Source: Dolosigranulum pigrum ATCC 51524
Lineage (GTDB): Bacteria; Bacillota; Bacilli; Lactobacillales; Carnobacteriaceae_A
NCBI RefSeq assembly: GCF_000245815.1
Contig: NZ_JH601103.1
Location: 411,796 to 475,795, forward strand
Direction: 5' to 3'
Length of the DNA stretch: 64,000 nucleotides
The notes beneath the pieces were generated by a model. It did no database searches and had not been told where the DNA came from. It saw only the letters and a program-made list of their open reading frames with translations. Of the stretch, positions 1 through 8,595 are shown piece after piece (positions within the stretch are counted from its first letter, which is position 1; every line of letters begins with the position of its first letter). The translations under genes and the position numbers were made by a program.

Positions 1-398
1 CAACTCCTAACCTCCAATCTTTACTCTGTATTGATATTGTTCTGTCCTTCATGCGCAATGCGCACTACTATGACGTCGGCTGACTTCTGTCTATTCGCTA
101 TTGCTACAGTTTCCCGCTAGACAGACCTCCCCGGGTAAGAGCGACAACCTTCCACCCATGTCACTGCCTCATTTACCTGACGGTGCTCGTACAGTATTGG
201 ACTTCACTTTGTATTGCAAGCTTATCCACACCTATCCGGCCTTCTTTATGAGATTTCTGTTCGTCAGTGCAGGTGTTTGCCTCTGACTTCCTTCAGATTC
301 CACCTCACGATGGACACCCTTGCCTTTGGCTAATAATTCCTACTGTAAAGGCTTATAGTGGACTTTCACCACCAAGTTGTCGCCCATGCCGGGCGCAC
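1..398 (-). mobile_element. Group II intron, 5' part (runs off left edge)
   Basis: Read on the minus strand, the element begins at 398 with GTGCGCCCGGCATGGGC, which fits the GUGYG start of bacterial group II introns, followed by typical domain I text. No maturase reading frame is visible before the edge, so the reverse transcriptase gene would lie to the left of position 1. The intron starts 6-7 bases after a terminator-like hairpin (405-448), which is the known target type of class C (IIC) introns. A decayed copy of the first ~245 bases lies at 45720-45965. Class assignment is inference from the insertion site. Confidence 0.82.
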
Positions 399-404
399 AA
401 CAAA

Positions 405-452
405 CTCCCCGTGAAGACTGTCTGTGACAGTGCTTTACGGGGAGTATTTTGG
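405..452 (-). terminator. Terminator hairpin, target of the group II intron
   Basis: CTCCCCGT pairs with ACGGGGAG, and an inner ACTGTC/GACAGT stem extends the hairpin. It ends the minus-strand ABC operon (532-3367). On the minus strand the hairpin is followed by a short T-rich stretch and then the intron start. Confidence 0.8.
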
Positions 453-531
453 TGTCGTTATTCTGTCCAGCAACTCCAACTATATTCACCGCTTCATCAG
501 ATGACTACTGTAAGCTCACTTGGCTTCCTGG

Positions 532-1293
532 CTAATATTCAATTTTTACAAATCGGCTCTTCGCGTTCATGTAGAGGATGATGGCGTACAGTGCGAATAA
601 TCCGATCACGATCGAGATGGCGGTGACGAAGGTGATCTGGCCACTGTGGAAGAGGGTCTTGTAGCTATTGGGGAAAATGTAGCGTAGGGTGTCTAATTTC
701 GCTGCGAGTTCTGCTAGCAGGGAGAAAAAGACGGTGCCCATAATCGTAATGCCTGGCGAAAAGTGTAGCGATAAATTGATGGCTACTAGAATAATGATGA
801 TATCAATGGCGATGGCTGCGATTAACTCGATTATCAGATAAGACCAGGCCGATGCTCCTGTCGGGATAAGTGCTCCCGAAGCGCCGATAGTAGGGACAAT
901 ATAAAAATAATAAGTGATAATGGTGGCCATAGCGAGTATCATCATATACACACCGTACACGCCTAGCAAGGCTGTGACTTTACCGGTGAATACTTTCTTG
1001 CGATTGATATCCTTGAATAAAAACAACAACCCATTATTGATCTCTACATAAAATATGGTGGCTATCACATAACTGATAATGATCACTGGAGCGAGCATTT
1101 GATTCGCACCAACCAGTAGTTTGCTGTAAGCTTCCAGCAATGTCACGTTCGCCAAATTATCTAATTGCATAAAATTCACCTGAAACAATTGCCCAATGAA
1201 GACAAGTAATGGATACAGCGCGAATGCTAAATAAAGCCAGACCTCCCACTTCATTAAGTTATTTTTTAACAGCACTTGGTTAAATGTTGTCAT
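532..1293 (-). CDS. ABC-2-type membrane permease, small, paralog of its upstream neighbour
   Basis: A 253-residue protein with about six hydrophobic segments and no enzymatic motifs. The N-terminus (FNQVLLKNNLMKWEVWLYLAF) matches the pattern of the upstream 254-residue protein (LNQVVFHNTLRKKEVWVYLAF), so the two are tandem paralogs and probably pair in the membrane. They follow an ABC ATPase gene in the same direction. Together the set resembles the ATPase plus two small permeases of bacteriocin self-protection or peptide-export ABC systems (LanFEG-like layout). The substrate is unknown. The gene is last in the operon and is followed by the terminator hairpin at 405-452. Confidence 0.75.
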   Translation of the reverse strand: MTTFNQVLLKNNLMKWEVWLYLAFALYPLLVFIGQLFQVNFMQLDNLANVTLLEAYSKLLVGANQMLAPVIIISYVIATIFYVEINNGLLFLFKDINRKKVFTGKVTALLGVYGVYMMILAMATIITYYFYIVPTIGASGALIPTGASAWSYLIIELIAAIAIDIIIILVAINLSLHFSPGITIMGTVFFSLLAELAAKLDTLRYIFPNSYKTLFHSGQITFVTAISIVIGLFALYAIILYMNAKSRFVKIEY

Positions 1294-1319
1294 TAGTCAT
1301 TCTCCTGATTCTATTCACG

Positions 1320-2084
1320 TTAATACTCCACCTTGCTAAATTGCCGGTACAATAAGGTGTACGCACTCACGACATACACCACACACAAGAAAACTAGCAG
1401 TATAAAACTCATACTAAACGTCATCTGTCCGACATTAAATAGCTCGCGATAACTCATTGGCGATAAGTAATTCAAGCCATCGACTCGGCTAATAGCTTGC
1501 ATGAGGAACAGGAAGAAAATCGTCCCCAACACTGTGACACCTGTTGAGAATCGTACAGATAAATTAGCTGCTACCAATATCGCCACAATGTCTATCCCGA
1601 ACAGCCCTAACACGCCTAACACGCTATAATACGTCACAGGTGCTACACTACCTAGAAGCGAAAAGGTGCCACCTTTCATCTGGATAACGAAGAAGTAGTA
1701 AATCACTAACGATGAGAGCATGACCAACAATAGATACACCCCATACGTTTTCATCAGCGAGAACACCTTTGAATTCATAACTTTTTTTCGATTAATATCT
1801 TTGTATAAAAATAAAATCCCCTTGTTAATTTCGCCGTAGAACATCGTAGAGGCAATATAGGCGATGACGATAGCTGGCAGAATCATGCCATCAATAATCC
1901 CCAGCGTCGTTCCATAAAAATCCAGGAAGTTCATCTCTGAAAAATCGCCCGTTAAGCGTAAGAATTTCGTGTCCGTTAATTCCGTCACAAAAACAAGGAG
2001 TGGCAGAAGGGTAAATGCTAGATATACCCATACTTCTTTTTTGCGCAATGTATTGTGAAATACAACTTGGTTAAGTTTACTCAT
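1320..2084 (-). CDS. ABC-2-type membrane permease
   Basis: 254 residues with six or so membrane spans, paralogous to the downstream 253-residue permease. The start codon overlaps the end of the ATPase gene (2077-2964) by 8 bases, so the two are translationally coupled. The charged loop FYGEINKGILFLYKDINRKK is shared in near-identical form with the paralog (FYVEINNGLLFLFKDINRKK). By context it is the membrane half of an ABC exporter, plausibly for immunity or for a peptide linked to the quorum-sensing cassette at 3737-6020. Function in detail is inference. Confidence 0.75.
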   Translation of the reverse strand: MSKLNQVVFHNTLRKKEVWVYLAFTLLPLLVFVTELTDTKFLRLTGDFSEMNFLDFYGTTLGIIDGMILPAIVIAYIASTMFYGEINKGILFLYKDINRKKVMNSKVFSLMKTYGVYLLLVMLSSLVIYYFFVIQMKGGTFSLLGSVAPVTYYSVLGVLGLFGIDIVAILVAANLSVRFSTGVTVLGTIFFLFLMQAISRVDGLNYLSPMSYRELFNVGQMTFSMSFILLVFLCVVYVVSAYTLLYRQFSKVEY

Positions 2085-2964
2085 GGTCTCTGCTCCCTTT
2101 GAAATATTGATTTAATGCATTTTCTTTGGTGAAAATCTTTTTGATATTATGGCTAGCTGTAATAGTACCCAAAATTTGGTGGAAGGCTTCACTATTTGAA
2201 TCGACTTCAATTTGTTTGCCATCTTCTGAGATGGCCTGAATAGCTTCATATGCACTGAATAACGCGTCTCTGTCTTGCAGTGCATCGACCAATTCAATCA
2301 CAGTGACTTCAACAGCTGCTTTGCCAAATTGTTTCTTAAGTGCACCACCTTCAATGTACAAATAACGATCACAAATGGCTTCTAATTCATTCAATTGATG
2401 ACTTGAGACAATAATTGATGTGCCACGATCTGCAGCCCACTGCTTCAAAATACGCATCAGATCATTCACGCCATCTGGATCCAATCCTACAAATGGTTCA
2501 TCTAAAATCATAAATTCAGGATTCGTCACTAAACTCATTGCCAGTGACAAGCGCTGTTTCATCCCAAAAGAGAACCCATCTGGCTTAAAATCTTTCTTGT
2601 GCCATAACTCAACTGTTTCCAGTACGGACTGAATATTTTTCTTATATTCTGATTGATCGTGAATATCTAAGTAAAATTCTATATTTTGTTTCACTGTTAA
2701 ATGACTGTAATAAACCGTCTCAATCATCAACCCAAATGGACGCAAGACATTATCTTCTGAGAATATATCCAGCCCTCTATATCGAATAACTCCAGTCGTT
2801 GGGAAGTGAGACTTCGCTAACAACTTCAGTAACGTCGTCTTCCCTGCGCCATTCTTCCCGATTAAACCAACAATTTCTCCTTTTTCTATCGTAAAACTGA
2901 CATCCTTTAGTGAATAAAAATCATTACCACTATATTGCTTGCTTACATTACTTACGTCTAACAT
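2077..2964 (-). CDS. ABC transporter ATP-binding protein
   Basis: 295 residues. A Walker A motif GKNGAGKTT lies near residues 37-45, a signature-like FSFGMKQRLS, a Walker B FMILDEPFVGLD and a switch histidine in SSHQLNE are all present, so the ATPase should be active. The C-terminal ~80 residues extend beyond the minimal nucleotide-binding domain, as in CcmA/BcrA-like ATPases. It overlaps the upstream 139-residue membrane gene and the downstream permease gene, forming one operon. The likely role is powering the two paralogous permeases. The substrate cannot be read from the sequence. Confidence 0.88.
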   Translation of the reverse strand: MLDVSNVSKQYSGNDFYSLKDVSFTIEKGEIVGLIGKNGAGKTTLLKLLAKSHFPTTGVIRYRGLDIFSEDNVLRPFGLMIETVYYSHLTVKQNIEFYLDIHDQSEYKKNIQSVLETVELWHKKDFKPDGFSFGMKQRLSLAMSLVTNPEFMILDEPFVGLDPDGVNDLMRILKQWAADRGTSIIVSSHQLNELEAICDRYLYIEGGALKKQFGKAAVEVTVIELVDALQDRDALFSAYEAIQAISEDGKQIEVDSNSEAFHQILGTITASHNIKKIFTKENALNQYFKGSRDHE

Positions 2965-3367
2965 GCGAAAAATCTCCTCTACTTAAATATTGAATAAAAT
3001 ATAATACGGATAGATTCAATGCGAAAACAAAAATTAATTGACTCATATCTGCTAATCCCGGTTCAAGTCCCATTGTCATATTCCCGCTACGATATGTGTG
3101 CTGTCTAATAAATCCATCAAAATTGATATTATTTTCCATCAGTATCGCAAAAATAGCATAACCTGTCGTGGTAATCGTAGAAATGATACCACTTCCTATT
3201 AATACATTCTCTGTTTGTACATAATAATCAATTACTATATTGCCCATTAACGGTAATACATATGATATTACAGCAAACATCAAAAGAGACATTGATACAT
3301 TTAAATAAATCCCTGTACCAAAAATTATCAATGTACTAATAAGTGACAATAATATTTTTCTATACAT
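2948..3367 (-). CDS. Small membrane protein of the ABC operon
   Basis: 139 residues with four hydrophobic segments. No family recognised. It starts with ATG behind the GGAGTAAGTAAA ribosome site and its 3' end overlaps the ATPase start, so it is co-transcribed with the ABC genes. It could be an accessory or immunity membrane protein. That is inference from position only. Confidence 0.65.
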   Translation of the reverse strand: MYRKILLSLISTLIIFGTGIYLNVSMSLLMFAVISYVLPLMGNIVIDYYVQTENVLIGSGIISTITTTGYAIFAILMENNINFDGFIRQHTYRSGNMTMGLEPGLADMSQLIFVFALNLSVLYFIQYLSRGDFSHVRRK

Positions 3368-3379
3368 TTTACTTACTCC

Positions 3380-3517
3380 TTATACAAATTTCCCAATTAA
3401 CATATTATGTAACCAATGAATAGCCATACAATCTTGTAGTCCATACTTTTCATATACATAATATAACAACATGCTTATCGGAAATTTAGTCATATATCGC
3501 TGATATAGTTGCCTCAC
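3380..3517 (-). CDS. 45-residue peptide, first gene of the ABC operon
   Basis: GTG start preceded by GGAGGG with 7-base spacing, stop at 3380. It encodes a 45-residue aromatic-rich peptide with one cysteine and a hydrophobic centre (ISMLLYYVYEKYGLQDCMAI). It ends 12 bases before the next gene. No double-glycine leader is visible. It may be a leaderless secreted peptide, a bacteriocin-like product or a small regulator. The good ribosome site is the main support. Confidence 0.5.
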   Translation of the reverse strand: MRQLYQRYMTKFPISMLLYYVYEKYGLQDCMAIHWLHNMLIGKFV

Positions 3518-3549
3518 TTCATTTCCCTCCTTCTTTGCCAGTTGATAAT

Positions 3550-3563
3550 ACTAGTATACTAGT
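3550..3563. promoter_or_regulatory. 14-bp perfect palindrome upstream of the ABC operon
   Basis: ACTAGTATACTAGT is a perfect inverted repeat 33 bases upstream of the first minus-strand start codon (GTG at 3517). It could be an operator for a dimeric repressor or could contain the -10 box (TATACT/TAGTAT). No cognate regulator is identified. Confidence 0.35.
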
Positions 3564-3709
3564 CATTCATATGACACAACGTATTCTTTCTTATTCGTTT
3601 ATTTTTCGCTCCTAAACGTAATATCTGTCAAGCACCCTAACGGTTAGAAGCATTATTACTACGTTTACGATGACTAAATTACCGTAACCACAATGAATAT
3701 TAATCTATA

Positions 3710-3715
3710 TATAAT
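3710..3715 (+). promoter_or_regulatory. Probable -10 box of quorum-sensing cassette 1
   Basis: TATAAT lies 21 bases before the peptide start at 3737. Upstream, CGTTTACGA and CCGTAACCA recur with a ~21-base period around 3662-3690, loosely like a LytTR direct repeat. This operator sequence differs from that of the island at 39-52 kb. Confidence 0.4.
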
Positions 3716-3736
3716 TATTATTTGGAGGAGATTTTA

Positions 3737-3876
3737 ATGACAAATCTAATTAGAAAAAGGACATTAAGGTACTTAAGGAACGTGAATTACGTAAAATTTA
3801 CGGTGGTTATAGTAATAAAACAAATACACATCGTGCTATATTTAACTGTTTACTGTCAAAACATAAAAGATGCTAG
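3737..3876 (+). pseudogene. Double-glycine pheromone precursor, frameshifted (cassette 1)
   Basis: ATG at 3737 follows GGAGGAG. The first seven codons read MTNLIRK, but the recognisable peptide continues in another frame from about 3754: KDIKVLKERELRKIYGG then a 22-residue tail. Adding one base to the AAAAA run at 3754-3758 joins the two into a 46-residue precursor. Its mature part would be 22 residues with cysteines at 14 and 22 and a final cysteine, exactly the plan of the two other pheromones in this window (42540 and 47655). So this is either a broken gene, a phase-variable one or a sequence error. It sits 60 bases before its kinase gene. Confidence 0.7.
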
Positions 3877-3902
3877 ACATAAATATTAATAACATGATAA
3901 AA

Positions 3903-3936
3903 TACCCTTATATAGATAATTTATAAGGGTGTTTTT
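3903..3936 (+). terminator. Hairpin between pheromone and kinase, covering the kinase ribosome site
   Basis: ACCCTTATA (3904-3912) pairs with TATAAGGGT (3922-3930), followed by GTTTTT. It looks like an intrinsic terminator or attenuator. The 3' arm is also the only ribosome-binding sequence (AAGGGTG) of the kinase that starts at 3937, so the fold would limit both read-through and translation. Confidence 0.65.
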
Positions 3937-5247
3937 ATGTTTGTTAATCCAATCATTCTATTTATTTATGAAATATTACTTGACGTATCTTTGTTCTTCA
4001 CTACGTTCAATTTTTTATTCACTCAAAATAAACCTGTCTTAAAGAGAATTTTTGTAAGTATATCAGTTCCCGTTGTTTGGATTTTTTCTATGATTATACA
4101 TGATCTTTTTTATGCCACTGATATTGTGGCTTTACTATATGGTTTAGTATTGTATGGCATATTTTTTTCGTTGAAAAGAATAAATTTCGAAGTACTTAAT
4201 TCAATTCTTCTACTCGTTTATACCAAAGGAATTGTAGAATTCTTGGTTGCTTTACCCATCAATACCCTAAAATATTACAATTTACATAACCACATATTAG
4301 TCATGATTACTCTAAAGATACTAACGTTTATTGTGTCAATTGCTATTTATAAAAAAATCTACCCATATTTTACATCCAATATCGACCAAGTTAAGGCCAA
4401 AAAAATAGTAACATACTCACTATTAATCCTCAATATTTTATTCTCATCATATTTTATCTTTATTCAATGGTTTGATTTGTATCGTAAACTTCTTTATTTT
4501 ACACTTACCATAACTATCATATTTGTAATCATTACTGTAGGTTTTTTATATGCTTTACACAAATATTTACAATTAAAATTCCAACACGAACTATCCAATC
4601 AACATTTAGAAGCACTCACTAAATATAATCATATTGTCGAAGAAGAAACCTATAAAACTAAAGAATTTCAACACGACTATAAAAATTTAATGCTATCCAC
4701 CACCAGTTTTATTGAAAACAATGACTTAGCTGGTCTGAAAGAAATGATGCATTCATTAATCGATTATTCCAAAGACTATTTCAGTCACTCAACATTTCAA
4801 TATAAAGATATTCATAATATCAAACATCCTGCTCTAAAGAGTATTATTCTAGCTAAATTAGTTACCTTTACCGAATTGGGAATTACCTGTCAATTTGAAT
4901 GTCGTAAGCCACTAGATAATATATATATAGATACATTTGATTTCATTCGTGTGGTCGGTATCCTATTAGATAATGCACAAGAATACGTTACGACAATTGA
5001 AGAAAAACATATTGATATATTGATTACTAGCCACACTAAAGTGATGGAACTTGTTATTTCTAATCCCTACATACCTGATCATTACACCCTCCGTAATTTT
5101 AAACAAGAAGGATTTTCTCTGAAAGGAAATGATCGCGGAATGGGATTATCAACAATAACTAAAATTGAGAAAAAACATAATAATCTCACAGTGTTATTCG
5201 AAAAGAACACCATTTTTTCTGCAAAAATTATTACTACCAAATTATAA
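3937..5247 (+). CDS. AgrC/ComD-type sensor histidine kinase (HPK10), cassette 1
   Basis: 436 residues. The first ~210 residues are hydrophobic with six to seven predicted membrane spans and form the peptide sensor. The cytoplasmic half carries a phospho-accepting His in FQHDYKN, an N-box DNAQEY and a G-box GMGLST, as in the AgrC/ComD/PlnB family. The layout peptide, kinase, LytTR regulator is the classic three-component peptide pheromone system. It is clearly homologous to, but far less similar than, the sibling kinases at 42.7 and 46.2 kb are to each other. Expression may be limited by the hairpin at 3903-3936. The cognate peptide gene is frameshifted, so the system may be silent or may respond to other cells. 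Confidence 0.9.
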   Translation: MFVNPIILFIYEILLDVSLFFTTFNFLFTQNKPVLKRIFVSISVPVVWIFSMIIHDLFYATDIVALLYGLVLYGIFFSLKRINFEVLNSILLLVYTKGIVEFLVALPINTLKYYNLHNHILVMITLKILTFIVSIAIYKKIYPYFTSNIDQVKAKKIVTYSLLILNILFSSYFIFIQWFDLYRKLLYFTLTITIIFVIITVGFLYALHKYLQLKFQHELSNQHLEALTKYNHIVEEETYKTKEFQHDYKNLMLSTTSFIENNDLAGLKEMMHSLIDYSKDYFSHSTFQYKDIHNIKHPALKSIILAKLVTFTELGITCQFECRKPLDNIYIDTFDFIRVVGILLDNAQEYVTTIEEKHIDILITSHTKVMELVISNPYIPDHYTLRNFKQEGFSLKGNDRGMGLSTITKIEKKHNNLTVLFEKNTIFSAKIITTKL

Positions 5248-5264
5248 TTGAAAGGATTCAGCCA

Positions 5265-6020
5265 ATGTATCCACTCATTATTTGCGAAGACTCAATTGGT
5301 CAATTAAACGCAATCAAACAAATTATTAACCTTTATACAGGTTTTTATGAATCTCGTTTTAATGTGTCATTAATAACATCTTCTCCACACGAAGTTTTAG
5401 ATTATTTAGAAACATATCAACCCAAAAAAGGAGTCTTCTTGTTAGATGTTCACCTAAATAGTACAATCGACGGGTTGGATATAGCAGAAGTCATTCGTAA
5501 AAATGATGTAAATGCAAAAATAGTATTTATTACAACGGATGAACACGCTGCTCCTTTAACATTTAAGCGTAATTTAGAAGCTATGTCATTCATTGAAAAA
5601 CCGTCTAATGTAGAGGAATTACGTAAAAATATTTTTGAAACACTGAACATCGCATATAATAGATTAACTACCTCTCTTGACGAAAAAAAACAATTATTTA
5701 CTTTTTCTAGATATGGAGAGACAGTTAATATTGATTTTGAGAAAGTTTTATACCTACAGACTAGTATTGAAGAATCACACAAATTAACGCTAACCACTAC
5801 ATTGGGTGAATATGAATTTTCTGGAAGTTTAATAAAGTGCGAAGAAAATTTCCCTGAATTATTCCGTATTTCCAAATCAGCTTTAATTAACCCTGGTAAT
5901 GTTGTGTCTATCAATTATAAAAATCGTGATATTGTCCTAAAAAACAATCATATTATTCAGTATGCTTTCAGACGTGCTAAATCAATCAAAGAAAAATTTT
6001 CTAACCCAAATAAAAACTAA
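5265..6020 (+). CDS. LytTR-family response regulator (AgrA/ComE-type), cassette 1
   Basis: 251 residues. A receiver domain (about 1-125) has the acidic pair ICED and the phospho-acceptor Asp in FLLDVHLN, with the conserved Thr in VFITTDEH and Lys in FIEKPS. The C-terminal part (about 145-245) is a LytTR DNA-binding domain. It follows the kinase by 17 bases with a good ribosome site. It should bind 9-bp direct repeats spaced by two helical turns. Targets might include the divergent ABC operon at 532-3517. Confidence 0.9.
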   Translation: MYPLIICEDSIGQLNAIKQIINLYTGFYESRFNVSLITSSPHEVLDYLETYQPKKGVFLLDVHLNSTIDGLDIAEVIRKNDVNAKIVFITTDEHAAPLTFKRNLEAMSFIEKPSNVEELRKNIFETLNIAYNRLTTSLDEKKQLFTFSRYGETVNIDFEKVLYLQTSIEESHKLTLTTTLGEYEFSGSLIKCEENFPELFRISKSALINPGNVVSINYKNRDIVLKNNHIIQYAFRRAKSIKEKFSNPNKN

Positions 6021-6023
6021 TAT

Positions 6024-6071
6024 AAAAGCCGTTACAACTACTTATGAAGTATAATTGTAACGGCTTTTAAA
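6024..6071 (+). terminator. Intrinsic terminator of cassette 1
   Basis: AAAAGCCGTTACAA pairs with TTGTAACGGCTTTT. It directly follows the regulator stop codon. Confidence 0.85.
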
Positions 6072-6233
6072 TTTAATTCACTAGCTAAGAAATAACTTCC
6101 CATAATTTTTGATACGTTCATATTTTATATATTATACTAACTCTTCCGGTCAATTCGATATAAATTATTTTCTATATGTTTTAAAAAGATAAGTGATAAT
6201 AAAGGGTATTCGGATTTTATGGTGGAAAAGGAC

Positions 6234-7235
6234 TTATAAATCACCCTTCTCCAAATTCTTAATAAGTGTGGAAAAATCGACACCAAAGTTGTCTGTAATG
6301 TCGTGATCATTCACTTCATACCAATTGAAAGTATCGTATAACATAGCTTTATTGAAAGCACTTGAATTAAATCGTGGCTTACGCTTTTTATGGAGCTTCT
6401 CATTGAAAAGGATTTTGGCTCGTAAGGCATCAAACGAGTAACCTCTACCCATTCGCTCTACCTGCCTAATAATGCTGTTAATTGACTCCGTATAAGCATT
6501 AGTGAGCCTTTTATCAAAGTAGTTGAATATTTCGACATGCCAGTTGTCTACGGCTCTCACGAGGTCTTTATATGCGTCTTTAGAGTTGCTGGACATACAA
6601 CGGTGTCTCCATTGACTATAACGAAGATGACCTTCATCTGGATCAGGAGTATCCCATATCCAGTAAAACTCTTCTTTGAGTTCATAGGCTTCTTTTAAAG
6701 CAGGAAGATTACCTAACCAAGTATCTAAGAGGAATGATTCACGTTCATTTAGATCGTGTTTACGCTTTAGAAGGATAAACCTTTCACGCATAAGGGTACG
6801 TCTTTCTTTTTGGCTCATATGGGCTTTCAAAGACTTTCTGACGTTATCTAAGGCTTGATTAGCCATTCTAACTACATGAAACTTATCTACGACAACTTTA
6901 GCGTGTGGAAGGATAGTGTTCACTGCGTCTTTGTAGGGCTTCCACATATCCATTGTGACGTACTCAATGTAAGTCCTGTCACTGATTTCTGAAAGACGTT
7001 GGATGACTGTTTCCTTGTTACGGTTAGGCTTGATGTCATAAATAGTCCTGCGTTCAATATTAGTCAATACAAGCCGAGGTCTACGGATAATATGTATCTC
7101 GTCTATCCCAAGCCACTTAGGAGTTTCAAACTGGTATTCACGTTCTTTGAGTGCCACATAGTCCTTAAAAACGTTCCTAATGGTTTTCTCGTCAACACCA
7201 ACGCTTTCTGCGACTTCTACAAAGGTCTTAGACAT
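6234..7235 (-). pseudogene. ISL3-family transposase, N-terminally truncated
   Basis: 333 residues against roughly 400-430 for intact ISL3 transposases. The DDE core is present (WLGIDEIHI, VTMDMWKPY, VVDKFHVVRM, and a late acidic region around NAYTESINSIIR). The N-terminal zinc-finger region is missing. What is left starts in the helix-turn-helix part (VAESVGVDEKTIRNVFKDY). The 5' end abuts the 5'-truncated integrase at 7249 with 13 bases between, so the left element was cut by a recombination event. Probably inactive. Confidence 0.85.
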
Positions 7236-7248
7236 GGATTGCTCTTGA

Positions 7249-8334
7249 ATGGACTTTAAAACGCAAAAGGAAGCTCAAGAGTGGCGCTTACGTATGCTTG
7301 CCGACTTTGGTAAAGGTTCTATAACTGTTAATAGCACAATGACTTTTAAAAAGTTTCTTGATGATTATTTTATACCAGACTATAAGAGCCAAGTAAGAAA
7401 ACGTACTTTTGATATGACACAATCAAAATTTAAAAGACTGTCATTTTTTGAGAATATGAAGTTATCGGATATTCAAGCACCTCATGTAAAGAAGTGGCAA
7501 AATGCAATGTTTATAGAGGGGTTATCTAATAATTATATTCGTTCTGTTCATCAAATGTTACAACAGATTTTTGATTTAGCAGTTAAATTGGGTATGTTGT
7601 CAAATAATGTTGCTAAGACGGTAGGAAACGTAAAAAAAGACCGTCCTAAAGTTGATTTTTGGACGGTAGAAGAATTTCAGCTATTCATTAGTACATTTGA
7701 TAAATCTAATATCTATGAATTATTGTATTTTACTACATTTTGGTTTTTCTTTATGACTGGAGTTAGGACAAGTGAATTACAAGCTATTGAATGGTCGAAA
7801 ATAGATTTTGAAAAAGGTACTGCTTTAATAAACTGCTCAATGTATTATAAAAGCCAAAAAGAGTGGTATCTTACTGATACAAAATCTATATCAGGTGTAA
7901 GGCTTTTGTATCTTGATGATGATACATTAGAACATTTGAAATATTGGAAGAAAGCACAATCTCAAATAGGAGAATGTAAATTTGTATTTTCCATAGCAGA
8001 TAGTCCGTTGGTAAAATCAACTCTTAAACGTGTTCTAAAATCTCATAGTGATTACGCAAAAATAAAATCAATAAGGATCCACGATTTAAGGCATTCTCAT
8101 GCCAGCTTTATGCTCTCTCTAGGAATGAATGATTTAGAAATGCAAAATCGTCTAGGACATGCTGATATTAAGACAACACTTGGAACCTACTCTCATTTAA
8201 GGCCAAATGCTATGAAAGAAGTAGCTACTAGGATGACTGGGAAAGTAGTGGTGAGTGATAATATTGTCAGAAAAAGTAAATTTAATGGCAATCAGCATAC
8301 TAAAAATTTTCAATCTAAAGTTTTGTCTGACTAG
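7249..8334 (+). pseudogene. Tyrosine integrase, N-terminally truncated
   Basis: 361 residues. The catalytic domain is complete: Arg in FMTGVRTSELQ, HDLRHSHASF (H-x-x-R), a conserved LGHADIKTTLGTYSH with the Tyr nucleophile. The core-binding domain is present (residues ~30-120). The usual N-terminal arm-binding domain of Tn916/ICE-type integrases (~40 residues) is cut. The reading frame opens in FKTQKEAQEWRLRM, a sequence normally internal, and no ribosome site precedes the ATG. It marks a former integrative element that may have brought the mer operon. Some activity cannot be excluded. Confidence 0.8.
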
Positions 8335-8502
8335 CGAAGTCTGTCCGATTAAACTTTAGATTCCTACGGTAAACTATTAGTGTTTACCGTATTATTAGTT
8401 ATAATTCATATAATTCCGAGATTACATTTGAAATACTAGTTAGCAACTCTTGCGAGTTTTCCCTATTTATTGCTCACAATATAAATTGAAAATAGGCATG
8501 AA

Positions 8503-8540
8503 AAAGACGATAGATTTTTTATTTCTATCGTCTTTAATAC
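8503..8540. terminator. Bidirectional terminator
   Basis: AAAGACGATAGA pairs with TCTATCGTCTTT around a T-rich loop, between the convergent integrase and acetyltransferase genes. Confidence 0.8.
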
Positions 8541-8595
8541 TTTACGTTCGACAAACTGGGAGTTGTCTTTCCGTTGTTGCCAAGAAAGCCTCAAT

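Noticed and set aside
101..581. Two plus-strand open frames of 61 and 104 residues at the left end
   Set aside because: They lie antisense to the structured group II intron RNA, the terminator and the permease end. Composition is not protein-like.
3600..3700. An island-type LytTR operator in front of cassette 1
   Set aside because: No GTTCACGGA-type repeat pair at the 22-bp period is found. Only a weak different pair (CGTTTACGA, CCGTAACCA) is seen, listed at low confidence.
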